This document shows positions 26,829 through 35,133 of a DNA stretch of 64,000 bases, piece after piece. The stretch's first letter is position 1, and every line of letters begins with the position of its first letter. The notes under the pieces are model-generated. The model saw nothing but the letters and a program-made list of their open reading frames with translations. It was not told where the DNA came from and made no database searches. The stretch is taken from the NCBI GenBank assembly GCA_963837365.1, contig CAWIMW010000002.1, positions 992,001-1,056,000 on the forward strand. The letters are read 5' to 3'. Source of the DNA: CAWBXL01 sp963837365. GTDB lineage: Bacteria > Acidobacteriota > Terriglobia > Terriglobales > Acidobacteriaceae. Both the position numbers and the translations under genes were made by a program.

Positions 26829-28691
26829 TTGAAAGTCTCTTTTGCGGTTGCAGTTCTGATGTTCAGCATGGTGTTGGGTTTACGCGCTCAGTCAGCATCG
26901 GACAAATCTGGATGCGCGCCCAATCGTTCATCCCCCGATTGCGTAAAACCAAAGATCGAACCGCAAAAAGAAGTAATCGCAGTCACAGGAACATTTACTC
27001 CAGTACCAGTGGAAAATATTGACCGCTCCCTGGATGTGATCGACACCCGCGAGAATTCGTTACTCTATGACCACTGGGTGGATTATTTTCACTCCGATCC
27101 CTCGATTGATCTCCGCCAGCGCGGCCCCGCCGACGTGCAAGCTGATCTTTCCATTCGCGGTTCGACCTTTGGCCAGACATTAGTCCTGCTTAATGGGCTG
27201 CGCCTGAATGATGTGCAAAGCGGTCACCACAACATGGACCAGCCTTTGCCCACACCCTCGATCGAGCGCATCGAGGTCCTGCGCGGTGCGGGATCTTCCT
27301 TTTATGGTTCTGACGCAGTTGGCGGATCAGTCAATTTCATTACCGGTCCGCCAAAGTATTCCGAGTTGCGTGCGGGATCGGCAGTGGGCAACTTTGGCAT
27401 CAACCAGCAAACCGCCTCCGGCGCTTTCGTGCATGGACGCTTCGATGAGCAGATCGGCCTGGAGCGCGATTTCTCCAGCGGCTTTCGCCCTGACCGCGAC
27501 TATCGCAGCTTCACCGCGTTCTCCAACACAGGCCTGCAAACTTCACTCGGCCACACATTGGTGATGCTGGGTTATGGTGACAAGCCTTTCGGCGCTGACC
27601 AATTTTATGGAAATTTCAATTCGTGGGAGCGCACCAAAGCCTGGTTCGCGGGGCTGGAGCAGGAATTAGGCAAGAACACCGAGTTCGACCTGGGCTATCG
27701 CCGGCACACTGATGTTTTTATCCTGTTCCGCGACAATCCGGCATTTTTCTCCAATGACCACATATCCGACAGCTGGCAAACCGCCATCCGCCGCAAGCAG
27801 CCCTTAGGCCAGAACTCGACTCTCTTTTATGGAGCGGAAGGCTTCCACGATGCAGTAAACAGCACCAACCTTGGTATCCATGAGCGCAGCCGTGAAGCCA
27901 TATACGTGGATTACGACGTCCGCGCGCTGGGCCGCTTTTCCTTTTCCGCTGCGGGCCGGGAAGAATTTTACGGCGCCGGACAATCGGAATTCAGTCCCAC
28001 AGTTTCCGCCGGCGTGTACCTGAAAGATGGATGGAAGTTGAAAGCCAGTGCCAGCCATGCCTTCCGCCTGCCAACCTACACCGATCTCTACTATCACGAT
28101 CCCGGCAACATGGGAAACCCCACGCTGCGTCCGGAGAAATCGTGGAACTACGAAGGAGGCGCGGAGTGGAACCGTAGCGGCTACAAGGCGGACCTCACCG
28201 TCTTCCATCGCCGCGACCGGGATGTGATTGACTATTTACTGGATACGGCAACCACCCCGCCGATTTACCGCGCTGCCAATATCCAGAACTTGAATTTCAC
28301 CGGAGTCGAAACTTCGCTGGCAATTACGCTGCCTCACACGCAAACGGTCCGGTTCGCTTATACAGGTCTATACGGTGCGCAGCAGCCCTTAGCCAATCAA
28401 CAAACCAAATACACGTTCAACTATCCCACTCATGACGGGATCATTTCCTGGCAAGGAACGCTGCCGGGGAATTTCCTTGCCCGCAGTCGTGTAGGGGTAG
28501 TCAATCGCTACAAACGGGATCCGTATGCTCTTTGGGATGTATCCATCGGGCGAGAGTTCCGCAATGTGCGGGCACATTTATCTTTCGCAAACATCAGTGA
28601 CACGCAATATCAGGAAATCGATGGGGTAATCATGCCGGGCCGCAGCGTGATCTTTGGCCTGGAGTTTTTATGGCGCACAAAGCGCCAATAA
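26829..28691 (+). CDS. TonB-dependent outer-membrane receptor
   Basis: 620 residues from a TTG start with GGAGGA a few bases upstream. Signal peptide 1-20 (KVSFAVAVLMFSMVLGLRAQ). Plug domain about 45-165 with LSIRGSTFGQTLVLLNGLRL and IERIEVLRGAGSSFYGSDAV, then GGSVNFITG; the rest is a 22-strand barrel ending in an aromatic-rich strand (FGLEFLWRTKRQ). The plug sequence is nearest to BtuB/vitamin-type receptors, but no cobalamin riboswitch is seen upstream, so the ligand is unknown. No inner-membrane transporter adjoins. Confidence 0.92.
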   Translation: MKVSFAVAVLMFSMVLGLRAQSASDKSGCAPNRSSPDCVKPKIEPQKEVIAVTGTFTPVPVENIDRSLDVIDTRENSLLYDHWVDYFHSDPSIDLRQRGPADVQADLSIRGSTFGQTLVLLNGLRLNDVQSGHHNMDQPLPTPSIERIEVLRGAGSSFYGSDAVGGSVNFITGPPKYSELRAGSAVGNFGINQQTASGAFVHGRFDEQIGLERDFSSGFRPDRDYRSFTAFSNTGLQTSLGHTLVMLGYGDKPFGADQFYGNFNSWERTKAWFAGLEQELGKNTEFDLGYRRHTDVFILFRDNPAFFSNDHISDSWQTAIRRKQPLGQNSTLFYGAEGFHDAVNSTNLGIHERSREAIYVDYDVRALGRFSFSAAGREEFYGAGQSEFSPTVSAGVYLKDGWKLKASASHAFRLPTYTDLYYHDPGNMGNPTLRPEKSWNYEGGAEWNRSGYKADLTVFHRRDRDVIDYLLDTATTPPIYRAANIQNLNFTGVETSLAITLPHTQTVRFAYTGLYGAQQPLANQQTKYTFNYPTHDGIISWQGTLPGNFLARSRVGVVNRYKRDPYALWDVSIGREFRNVRAHLSFANISDTQYQEIDGVIMPGRSVIFGLEFLWRTKRQ

Positions 28692-28783
28692 CTGGGAACT
28701 GCCCCCTGAGAACTGAGTCCTTCGACCCAGGTTAGAGGAACACGAGTCAGTTGCCGGTTGCCAGTTCTCAGTTCTCAGTTGTC
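28688..28783. repeat. Dispersed AACTGGGAACTG-type repeat, second copy
   Basis: Begins at the TonB receptor stop: AACTGGGAACTGCCCCCTGA on the left and CCAGTTCTCAGTTCTCAGTT on the right, able to fold. Same unit as at 21125-21220. Confidence 0.55.
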
Positions 28784-28910
28784 TGTGCCCATCCTCAAAC
28801 GGGTGCAAAACGGGATGGCTTCGGCTTCAGCCAAGTCAACCATGTCCCCAAACGATTTCGGCACGGCTGGAACGCCGTGCCCTCCCGACAGAATGATTGT
28901 GAGAAAGTAC

Positions 28911-29162
28911 CTATCGTCCCGCGCCAGCGGCAACTGCCTTCTTCTTCAACACCGGGACCGAGGTGACTTTAATTGGCTCAACTGGCTGGTGGTTTTCATC
29001 ATTCAGTAATTCCGCGCCATTCCGGATGGCGGAAGCGCACCTTTCGCAGAGGACCACATGCCCGTCGCACTCTGAATTCTGTACGGCATGGCTGCTGTGC
29101 TTGCACATCCAGCCTTTGAACTGACCGTTAGGGTTTTTGACCACCGAAATTCTCGTCGCCAT
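28911..29162 (-). CDS. Small cysteine/histidine protein, possible zinc ribbon
   Basis: 83 residues from MATRISVVKNPNGQFKGW, chosen for the GGAGG five bases upstream (a Met six codons earlier lacks one). Cys and His residues occur as MCKHSSHAV, ECDGHVVLCERCASA, a plausible single zinc site. The C-terminal third is Lys/Ala-rich (LKKKAVAAGAGR). No family recognised. Lies between the repeat at 28.7 kb and tRNA-Glu. Confidence 0.6.
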   Translation of the reverse strand: MATRISVVKNPNGQFKGWMCKHSSHAVQNSECDGHVVLCERCASAIRNGAELLNDENHQPVEPIKVTSVPVLKKKAVAAGAGR

Positions 29163-29373
29163 GAAATCCTCCAGCGCCAATTGTGGAGGGCGGTGGGGGA
29201 GGCGAAAAGTTACCGGGGGCCAATCACGAACGGCGCAGATCGGTAACAGGCTGAAAACAAGCCAATTGGAGGTGCGGACGCAAACGCCCTACGACGTTAG
29301 TTTGGCCCAAATGAAAGCTAGTCGGTGTGCCTCACCCCGCAGATGTCGTGTAACACGAAATGCCGTCTTCCAG

Positions 29374-29403
29374 TTCGGGAGTAAGAAATAGACTTGTTAT
29401 AAT
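29374..29403 (+). promoter_or_regulatory. Promoter of tRNA-Glu
   Basis: Perfect TATAAT at 29398-29403, 15 bases before the tRNA 5' end. A weak -35 (TTCGGG, 29374-29379) is 18 bases upstream. Confidence 0.5.
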
Positions 29404-29418
29404 CACCTTCATCCCGGC

Positions 29419-29493
29419 GGCGCTATCGTCTAGGGGTTAGGACGGAAGATTCTCAATCTTCAAACACGGGTTCGATTCCCGTTAGCGCTACCA
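29419..29493 (+). tRNA. tRNA-Glu (anticodon CTC), CCA encoded
   Basis: 75 nt. Acceptor stem GGCGCTA pairs with TAGCGCT (first pair G-T), anticodon stem GAAGA/TCTTC around the loop TTCTCAA with CTC at 29452-29454, T-loop GGTTCGATTCC, encoded CCA at 29491-29493. It reads GAG codons. Confidence 0.96.
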
Positions 29494-29515
29494 GCCTTCT
29501 TATTCGAACTATCTC

Positions 29516-30457
29516 ATGCGCAAAGCTGTTGTGCTGTACAACCCACTGGCCGGAAACCGCCAGGAACGCCGGCGCAAAGATATTGACGCAGTGGTTGGGG
29601 TGCTTGCTGGGTCCGGGGTTGAAGTCTCCGCCGAGCCTACTCGCGGAGCTTTGGAGTCTTCCGCGCAGGCGCTTCAGGCAGTCAACGACGGTTGCGACAC
29701 CATATTTGCCGGCGGCGGCGATGGGACCATCCACAATATCTTGCAGGGTCTGGTAGGAACTCAAGCGACGCTGGGAATCATTCCGTTGGGAACAGGAAAT
29801 GTCATTGCTCACGATCTGACGATTCCGCTTTCTCCAATCGCCGCAGCCAGGGCCGCATTGTCGGGGAGACGCCGCCGGGTCGCGGTGGGGAAAGCTGAAT
29901 TTGTCGCTCCATCTGGCGGCATGTCCAGCCGATTCTTCCTGGCGGTACTCGGGGTTGGAGTGGATGCGCACCTGTTTTACAAATTGAACGCCACCATGAA
30001 GAGCACAATCGGCATGGCCTCCTACTATGCCAAAGCAACTCATCTGTGGCTCACTCACCCCATGGGAAGTTTCGCGGCCGAGTTTACCGATGAACTCGGC
30101 GCACATCGTTGTGAAGACGTCTCGCAGTTGCTGGCGGTACGGATCAGAAACTTTGGCGGCGCACTAGGTGAACTTGCGCCCGGAGCATCGCTGGACCGCA
30201 ACGACCTGCGGCTGGCGGTTTTTCGCACCCGCAGCCGCCTGGCGTACCTGCGCTATATCATGCGTTGCCTTCTTCGCGCCAATTGGGCAGTGAAAGGGGT
30301 TGAAATCGCATATGGCAACAGCGTTGAATGTCAGCCTCTAAGCGGCTCGGCGCGGGTTTTCGTAGAAGCGGACGGTGAGCTTCTGGGCACATTGCCTGCG
30401 AAGATTTCAATTGTGCCCGACGCGGTGACTTTGCTCGCGCCAACCCCGAATCCATAG
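29516..30457 (+). CDS. Diacylglycerol/lipid kinase (DagK/YegS family)
   Basis: 313 residues. The catalytic domain signature GGGDGTIHNILQGL is at about residues 65-78, with YNPLAGNRQERR near the start and GIIPLGTGNVIAHDL at about 88-102; the C-terminal beta-sandwich domain ends with EADGELLGTLPAKISIVPDA, typical of the family. Such enzymes phosphorylate diacylglycerol, sphingosine-like bases or related lipids at the inner face of the membrane. It starts 22 bases after tRNA-Glu. Confidence 0.92.
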   Translation: MRKAVVLYNPLAGNRQERRRKDIDAVVGVLAGSGVEVSAEPTRGALESSAQALQAVNDGCDTIFAGGGDGTIHNILQGLVGTQATLGIIPLGTGNVIAHDLTIPLSPIAAARAALSGRRRRVAVGKAEFVAPSGGMSSRFFLAVLGVGVDAHLFYKLNATMKSTIGMASYYAKATHLWLTHPMGSFAAEFTDELGAHRCEDVSQLLAVRIRNFGGALGELAPGASLDRNDLRLAVFRTRSRLAYLRYIMRCLLRANWAVKGVEIAYGNSVECQPLSGSARVFVEADGELLGTLPAKISIVPDAVTLLAPTPNP

Positions 30458-30465
30458 ATTACGGA

Positions 30466-30916
30466 CTAAGCTCCGAACTGGCGCAGATGATGGTCCATGT
30501 GCAGATAGGCCCAGCGCATCAGTTCCTTTCGCGTCATCTCTCCAAATATCGGATGAGCACTAAACGTCGGGACCGGAGCTTCACAGATAAAACGATCCAT
30601 CAGCGTGAGCATCTGGTCGCGATCACTTTCGAACTGTACCGGTCGCGTCCCGCCGATTTCCTGGTCCATCTCCGGCATGGTCTTAAAGCCGTGAGGCCAG
30701 GGAATGGGGATCCACAAGGCCGCCCACTTCAACAGTTTCTTCGGCGGTAAGTTTGCTGCCTGTTTTTCCCCCATGGTGCGGCGGAAAGAATCCGCTAAAT
30801 GGCAGATCATCTGGTTCGCCGACATGCGGCCCCAGCGGCGCCGGCTGTCCGGGTGGACTTGCCTCACCCTCTGCTTGATCTCCTGCTGAATGGGAGGGTT
30901 CCCCGAGGTTCTTCAT
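30466..30916 (-). CDS. DUF1569 (DinB-like) protein with a single-base frameshift
   Basis: From the ATG at 30916 the frame reads MKNLGEPS; with one base removed from the GGG run at 30892-30894 (plus strand) it continues IQQEIKQRVRQVHPDSRRRW and then GRMSANQMICHLADSFRR to the stop at 30466, giving 149 residues, normal for DUF1569. The uninterrupted frame alone begins at a GTG (VRQVHPDS) and loses the family N-terminus. Four-helix DinB-like fold with His residues in CHLADS and YLHMDHHL, which may bind a metal. Function unknown. Convergent with the lipid kinase. Confidence 0.7.
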
Positions 30917-30937
30917 CGTTGAATTAATCTTATACTG

Positions 30938-31008
30938 GCCACCGATTTACGCGGATTGCAGCGGATCAGGAATTCGCTGGTCCGTGGCAATCCGTGAAAA
31001 TCTGTGGC
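30938..31008. repeat. 20-nt imperfect inverted repeat
   Basis: Arms GCCACCGATTTACGCGGATT (30938-30957) and AATCCGTGAAAATCTGTGGC (30989-31008) match with three mismatches in 20, around 31 bases. This kind of sequence is familiar from intergenic gaps in this phylum. Its right arm overlaps the proposed 5' extension of the next gene. Confidence 0.6.
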
Positions 31009-31055
31009 TGAGTCTGTGGCGCGATACTGCGTGTCCATGTATTCTCAGAATCGCT

Positions 31056-32117
31056 TTGGAACCGATCACACACTTCCTGACTGGCGCCTGCCTGGGGCGC
31101 TCCGGCTTCAATCGTAAAACCGCGCTAGCCACGGCCACCATGACGCTGGCGGCCGAAGCCCCGGATCTCGACATTTTCGGCCGGTTTGGCGGGCCGGCAT
31201 TTGGGTTTGGGCATCATCGCGGATTCACCCATTCGTTTCTCGGCGGGTTCCTGGTTTCGGGCCTGGTTGTTGGGTTCATGTACCTGCTCTGGAAAATCAG
31301 GGGCAAGGCGAAAAACAAAGACGGATTGCCGCCGCGCTGGGGATTGCTGTATGGCCTTGCCTATCTCGCCTGCCTCAGCCACATCCTTCTCGATTTCACC
31401 AACAATTACGGCGTGAGGCCATTCTGGCCATTTTCCGAGAAGTGGTATTCCTGGGACATTGTGTTTATTGTCGAGCCGGTATTGCTGGTTCTGCTGCTCG
31501 GCGGGCTGGTGTTGCCGAGCTTGTTCTCGCTAGTGAATGAGGAAATTGGGGCACGGGCGAAGGGGCCTAAAGGGCGAATGGCGGCGATCGTCGCTTTGAT
31601 GGGTGTGTGTATAACCTGGGGTGTGCGGGACTATGAGCATCGCCGCGCGGTCAACGCGCTGGATGCTCGACTTTACCGGAATGCCGAGCCGCTGCGCGTA
31701 TCTGCCTTTCCTACCATGCTGAATCCGTTTCAATGGTCCGGAGTAGTTGAGACGGAGAGTTTCTTTGCCACTATGTCAGTCGACTCTCTTGTCCCGGACG
31801 TCGATCCCCAGGGGCAGATGCAGATTCGCCATAAACCGGAAGAAACCCCGATTACGCTTGCTGCCAAGGAGTCCTATCTGGGACGACTCTATTTGGATTG
31901 GGCTCAATATCCCATCGTCGAAACCGAGAGACTGGAGCCGGGTGGATATATTGTCCATTTTCGCGATTTGCGCTTTGAGTATCCCGGGAGGCGAGGCCGC
32001 AATCCCTTGGGCGCGGGGGTTGAGTTGAACAGTAACTTGCAGGTGGTTCGGGAGTTTATGGGCTCGCGCAGCCGGCAGGTCTATGAGGAGACCGCGGACC
32101 CGAAATCGGCGCATTAA
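31056..32117 (+). CDS. Membrane-bound metal-dependent hydrolase (YdjM/DUF457 family)
   Basis: 353 residues from a TTG start at LEPITHFLTGACLGRSG, the usual family opening. A GTG at 30984 would add 24 residues, but they come from the inverted repeat. Conserved His/Asp residues: ITHFLTGA, AAEAPDLDIF, GHHRGFTHSF, HILLDFTNNYG; about five membrane helices in the first 220 residues, then a soluble C-terminal domain (LEPGGYIVHFRDLRFEY). Family members are inner-membrane proteins annotated as hydrolases; the true substrate is not established. Confidence 0.82.
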   Translation: MEPITHFLTGACLGRSGFNRKTALATATMTLAAEAPDLDIFGRFGGPAFGFGHHRGFTHSFLGGFLVSGLVVGFMYLLWKIRGKAKNKDGLPPRWGLLYGLAYLACLSHILLDFTNNYGVRPFWPFSEKWYSWDIVFIVEPVLLVLLLGGLVLPSLFSLVNEEIGARAKGPKGRMAAIVALMGVCITWGVRDYEHRRAVNALDARLYRNAEPLRVSAFPTMLNPFQWSGVVETESFFATMSVDSLVPDVDPQGQMQIRHKPEETPITLAAKESYLGRLYLDWAQYPIVETERLEPGGYIVHFRDLRFEYPGRRGRNPLGAGVELNSNLQVVREFMGSRSRQVYEETADPKSAH

Positions 32118-32135
32118 CCAACTGGGGAGGAAATC

Positions 32136-33230
32136 CTGAAATTGCGGCACATTTCGTGGTTGTTGTCTTTGGTGTTGGGAAGTGCGGTTACCTTTGCGCA
32201 AACCTCTGCCGATGCAGTGGATGAATACATTCATACCGAAATGGCGAAGCGGAAAATTCCAGGCTTGGCTCTCCTGGTGTCTCGAGACGGAAAAATTTTG
32301 CGGGCGCAAGGCTATGGACTGGCCAATGTCGAGCTACAGGTTCCGGTCAAACCAGAGACGCTGTTTCAATCCGGCTCGATGGGAAAGCAATTCACCGCGA
32401 CTGCGGTGATGATGCTGGTTGAAGAGGGAAAGATTGGGTTGGACGATGCGCTAACCAATTATTTCCCGGAGGCTCCCAGTGCCTGGAAACAAGTCACCGT
32501 GCGTGAGTTGCTCAGTCACACAGGTGGATTCACAGACTATCCTGAGAAGTTCGATTTCCGCAGGGACCGCACCGAAGATGAATTGCTGAAAGTGGTCGAG
32601 GGCATCCCGCTGGCCTACCCTCCCGGAACCAAGTGGAGCTATGCCAATCTGGGATATCTCACGCTCGGGATATTGATTCACCGGGTGTCGGGAAAGTTTT
32701 ATGGCGATTTTCTTCAGGAGCGGGTTTTCCAACCTTTGGGAATGACCACCACGCGAATCATCAGCGAAGCGGATATTATTCCGAACCGCGCGGCTGGCTA
32801 TCGCCTGGTGAATGGCAAGTTAAAGAACCAGGAGTGGGTTTCGCCCGCACTGAATACAACTGCGGATGGAAGCTTGTACTTCTCCATTCTTGATCTTGCC
32901 AAATGGGACGCTGCGCTATACACCGAGAAGCTGTTGAAGAAGTCCAGTCTCGACCAGATGTGGACTCCGGCAAAGTTGAACAATGGCCAACCCAATTCTG
33001 ACCACTATGGCTTTGGCTGGTTCTGCAATGAGATCCGTGGACACCGCATTATCGAGCACGAAGGGGCATGGCAGGGCTTTACTTCGAACATCTCGCGCTA
33101 CGTGGACGACGGCCTGACCGTGGTGATTCTGACCAATCTCGCGGGGCCGGAGCCGGATGATCTTAGCCATCACGTGGCCGGTCTTTATATTCCTGAACTG
33201 ACCCCCTTGCCGAAAAAAGCGGGGCCATAA
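32136..33230 (+). CDS. Secreted serine hydrolase, beta-lactamase/esterase class C family
   Basis: 364 residues if translation starts at CTG 32136 (KLRHISWLLSLVLG), which is five bases after GGAGG; a TTG two codons later is the alternative, with poorer spacing. Signal peptide cleaved near VTFA-QTS. Active-site SxxK is SMGK in FQSGSMGKQFTATAV (about residue 81), the YxN motif is YANLGY at about 170, and the later HEGAWQGF fits the KTG-like region. Such enzymes hydrolyse esters, D-amino-acid peptides or beta-lactams. It follows the YdjM-like gene by 18 bases. Confidence 0.88.
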   Translation: MKLRHISWLLSLVLGSAVTFAQTSADAVDEYIHTEMAKRKIPGLALLVSRDGKILRAQGYGLANVELQVPVKPETLFQSGSMGKQFTATAVMMLVEEGKIGLDDALTNYFPEAPSAWKQVTVRELLSHTGGFTDYPEKFDFRRDRTEDELLKVVEGIPLAYPPGTKWSYANLGYLTLGILIHRVSGKFYGDFLQERVFQPLGMTTTRIISEADIIPNRAAGYRLVNGKLKNQEWVSPALNTTADGSLYFSILDLAKWDAALYTEKLLKKSSLDQMWTPAKLNNGQPNSDHYGFGWFCNEIRGHRIIEHEGAWQGFTSNISRYVDDGLTVVILTNLAGPEPDDLSHHVAGLYIPELTPLPKKAGP

Positions 33231-33288
33231 ACTTGACTCCGTTTTCTCAACAGGCCACAATCATTATTCAATTTTTCGAGGTCATACG

Positions 33289-33819
33289 ATGCTTGCCTAC
33301 CTGTTCGTTGTGATTGCCGTGGCGTTCCGCTTTATCCCTCATCCCTGGGCATTTACTCCCATCGCAGCTTCACTTTTGTTTTTTGGGGCAAAAGGGCCGC
33401 GCCGCATGCTTTGGATGCCGGTGGCATTGATGATGGTCTGCGACATCGTATTGACCAAGTACGTCTATGCTCTGCCCATGACGTGGGACCAGTGGGTGAC
33501 GTGGGCTTGGTACGCCGGGATCCTCTGGCTGGGAACCGGCCTGACGAAGAATCAGAAACCGGTGCGGTTGGTTCTTGCGTCATTGACCACTTCCGTCTCT
33601 TTCTTCGTGATCAGTAATTTCGCCGTCTGGGCTGCAACCAATCTTTATCCAAAAACCGCTACCGGGTTGATGATGTCGTACAGCCTTGGATTGCCCTACT
33701 TCCAACGCAGCGTAGCCGGCGATCTGCTATTTACCAGCGTGATGTTTGCGACGCCTTTTGCGCTGCGATGGCTGGCGGGTGCGTTTGAGAAGGACAGCAA
33801 TCATATTGCCGCTGCTTAG
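33289..33819 (+). CDS. Multi-pass membrane protein (DUF6580-like)
   Basis: 176 residues with five hydrophobic segments: 1-16, about 20-36, 42-56, 62-82, 105-125 and a further one near 145-165. The sequence FIPHPWAFTPIAASLLFFGA is typical of a family seen in Acidobacteria and Bacteroidetes, related in layout to substrate-binding S components of ECF-type vitamin transporters. Ligand unknown. It is the last gene on the plus strand before a convergent pair. Confidence 0.72.
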   Translation: MLAYLFVVIAVAFRFIPHPWAFTPIAASLLFFGAKGPRRMLWMPVALMMVCDIVLTKYVYALPMTWDQWVTWAWYAGILWLGTGLTKNQKPVRLVLASLTTSVSFFVISNFAVWAATNLYPKTATGLMMSYSLGLPYFQRSVAGDLLFTSVMFATPFALRWLAGAFEKDSNHIAAA

Positions 33820-33842
33820 TTTCCTTGCATAAGCAGCGCGCG

Positions 33843-34490
33843 TTAATTTTGTGCGGACGTTGATTGCGACTCGGATGAATTCTTGCGCTTGGTTTTGACC
33901 CGCCACACGACCCACCAGATTGCCAGAATCTCAAACGCAACCCCCAACACCCAGAAAATGTGCTCGCCAAAGAAGCGTCCGCTCCATTCCACAAACCGCG
34001 GGCCGAATTTGATGGTGAGCAGGGAAAGTGCCAGGAAGCGTACGAACCTTCCCGAAAAAATGGCCAGAAGAAAATGCCAGAAATTCATTTCAAATATAGC
34101 GGCCGCCAGCACGAAGAGCTTGAAGGGGGTGGGCGGGGGCAGCATGGCTGGGAACATCAAGGCCCAGAATTCATGGCGGTCGAACGATTTGTGGATCTTG
34201 TCAAAGCGCTCGGGGGAAATCCTTTTGCGCAATACCTTCTCGCCGCCTTCGTATCCAATCCAATAAAGAACGCTGCTGCCCAGGGCTGACCCTGCGGCAC
34301 CCATCAGAACGTACAAGAGGAATAAAGAAGGTTTCTTGTATACGTATCCGGCGATGACCAGATCCATCGGCAGGCCGACGGCCGCCGCATCCATGGCGGA
34401 GATGGCAAATACGCCCCAAGGTCCCAGGGGGGCCAGGATTTTCCAAAGATAGGCAGTGTATTTGGAGAGGATGTGTTTGAGTGTATTCAA
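33843..34490 (-). CDS. VTT (DedA/SNARE-associated) domain membrane protein, YqaA-like
   Basis: 215 residues. VTT domain with five to six helices; typical stretches are GPWGVFAISAMDAAAVGLPM near 23, GAAGSALGSSVLYWIGYEGG near 75, and PAMLPPPTPFKLFVLAAAIF near 115. The RISPERFDKIHKSFDRHEFW amphipathic segment is also usual. Proteins of this type act in membrane lipid handling or envelope maintenance (undecaprenyl phosphate flipping has been shown for DedA relatives). Role here not defined. Confidence 0.85.
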   Translation of the reverse strand: MNTLKHILSKYTAYLWKILAPLGPWGVFAISAMDAAAVGLPMDLVIAGYVYKKPSLFLLYVLMGAAGSALGSSVLYWIGYEGGEKVLRKRISPERFDKIHKSFDRHEFWALMFPAMLPPPTPFKLFVLAAAIFEMNFWHFLLAIFSGRFVRFLALSLLTIKFGPRFVEWSGRFFGEHIFWVLGVAFEILAIWWVVWRVKTKRKNSSESQSTSAQN

Positions 34491-34590
34491 AGGATGATTT
34501 TAGCAGGGAGATGTGTAGGCATTCTGGTTGGCGCGGAAACGCAGAGGCGCGGTGGGAATCCGGCACACCTAGTACACGAGGTCCTTACCG

Positions 34591-35133
34591 TCAGTCGTGC
34601 CGCGTGTTCCCGGCCAATAACTGAAGGGCATGAGGCAGCAGATCAATGACGGCTTCCAATGATTCCACTGCACCCTTGGGACTGCCGGGAACGTTCAGAA
34701 CCAGAGATTGTTCACGGATGCCGCAGATCCCACGGCTCAGGGCCGCTAAAGGCGTCTTCCTGGCGCCCTCCGCTCTCATTCGTTCCGCAATACCCTCCAG
34801 GACGCGCGCACACACCATGCGGGTAGCCTCAGGAGTGACATCACGCGCAGCAATACCGGTCCCGCCGGTTGTGACTACCAGGCGGGCTTCGTCTGTAAGT
34901 AGAACGATGGCATTGGAAATTGCCAGGGTATCGTCCGGGACCGTTTCTGTGGCTACCACCGAGAATTTGTGGCGGGTCAGGCACTCTGCCACTGCCGGGC
35001 CGGAGAGGTCTGTGCGTTCTCCCTTTGCGCAGGAATCGCTTACGGTTAAGACTGCTGCGGTCAGAATCTCGGGGGGATTGCCAGTTTCCCGTTCTCGGTT
35101 CACGGTTCTCAGGTTAGGTGTCGAGGAGGACAT
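34591..35133 (-). CDS. mogA: Molybdopterin adenylyltransferase (MogA/MoaB family)
   Basis: 180 residues. MoCF-binding fold with LTVSDSCAKGERTDLSGP, LVVTTGGTGIAARDVTPEAT (molybdopterin-site TTGGTG) and VLNVPGSPKGAVESL. It adenylates molybdopterin before molybdate insertion by MoeA. The start at 35133 overlaps the response-regulator stop by 20 bases, and its first 20 codons are the AACTGGGAAC-type repeat unit; a start nearer residue 21 (PEILTAAVLTV) is possible. Forms a Moco group with moaC and moeA. Confidence 0.9.
   Translation of the reverse strand: MSSSTPNLRTVNRERETGNPPEILTAAVLTVSDSCAKGERTDLSGPAVAECLTRHKFSVVATETVPDDTLAISNAIVLLTDEARLVVTTGGTGIAARDVTPEATRMVCARVLEGIAERMRAEGARKTPLAALSRGICGIREQSLVLNVPGSPKGAVESLEAVIDLLPHALQLLAGNTRHD

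Noticed and set aside
30984..31055. Upstream start of the YdjM-like gene
   Set aside because: Would translate part of an inverted repeat; family proteins start at EPITHFL.
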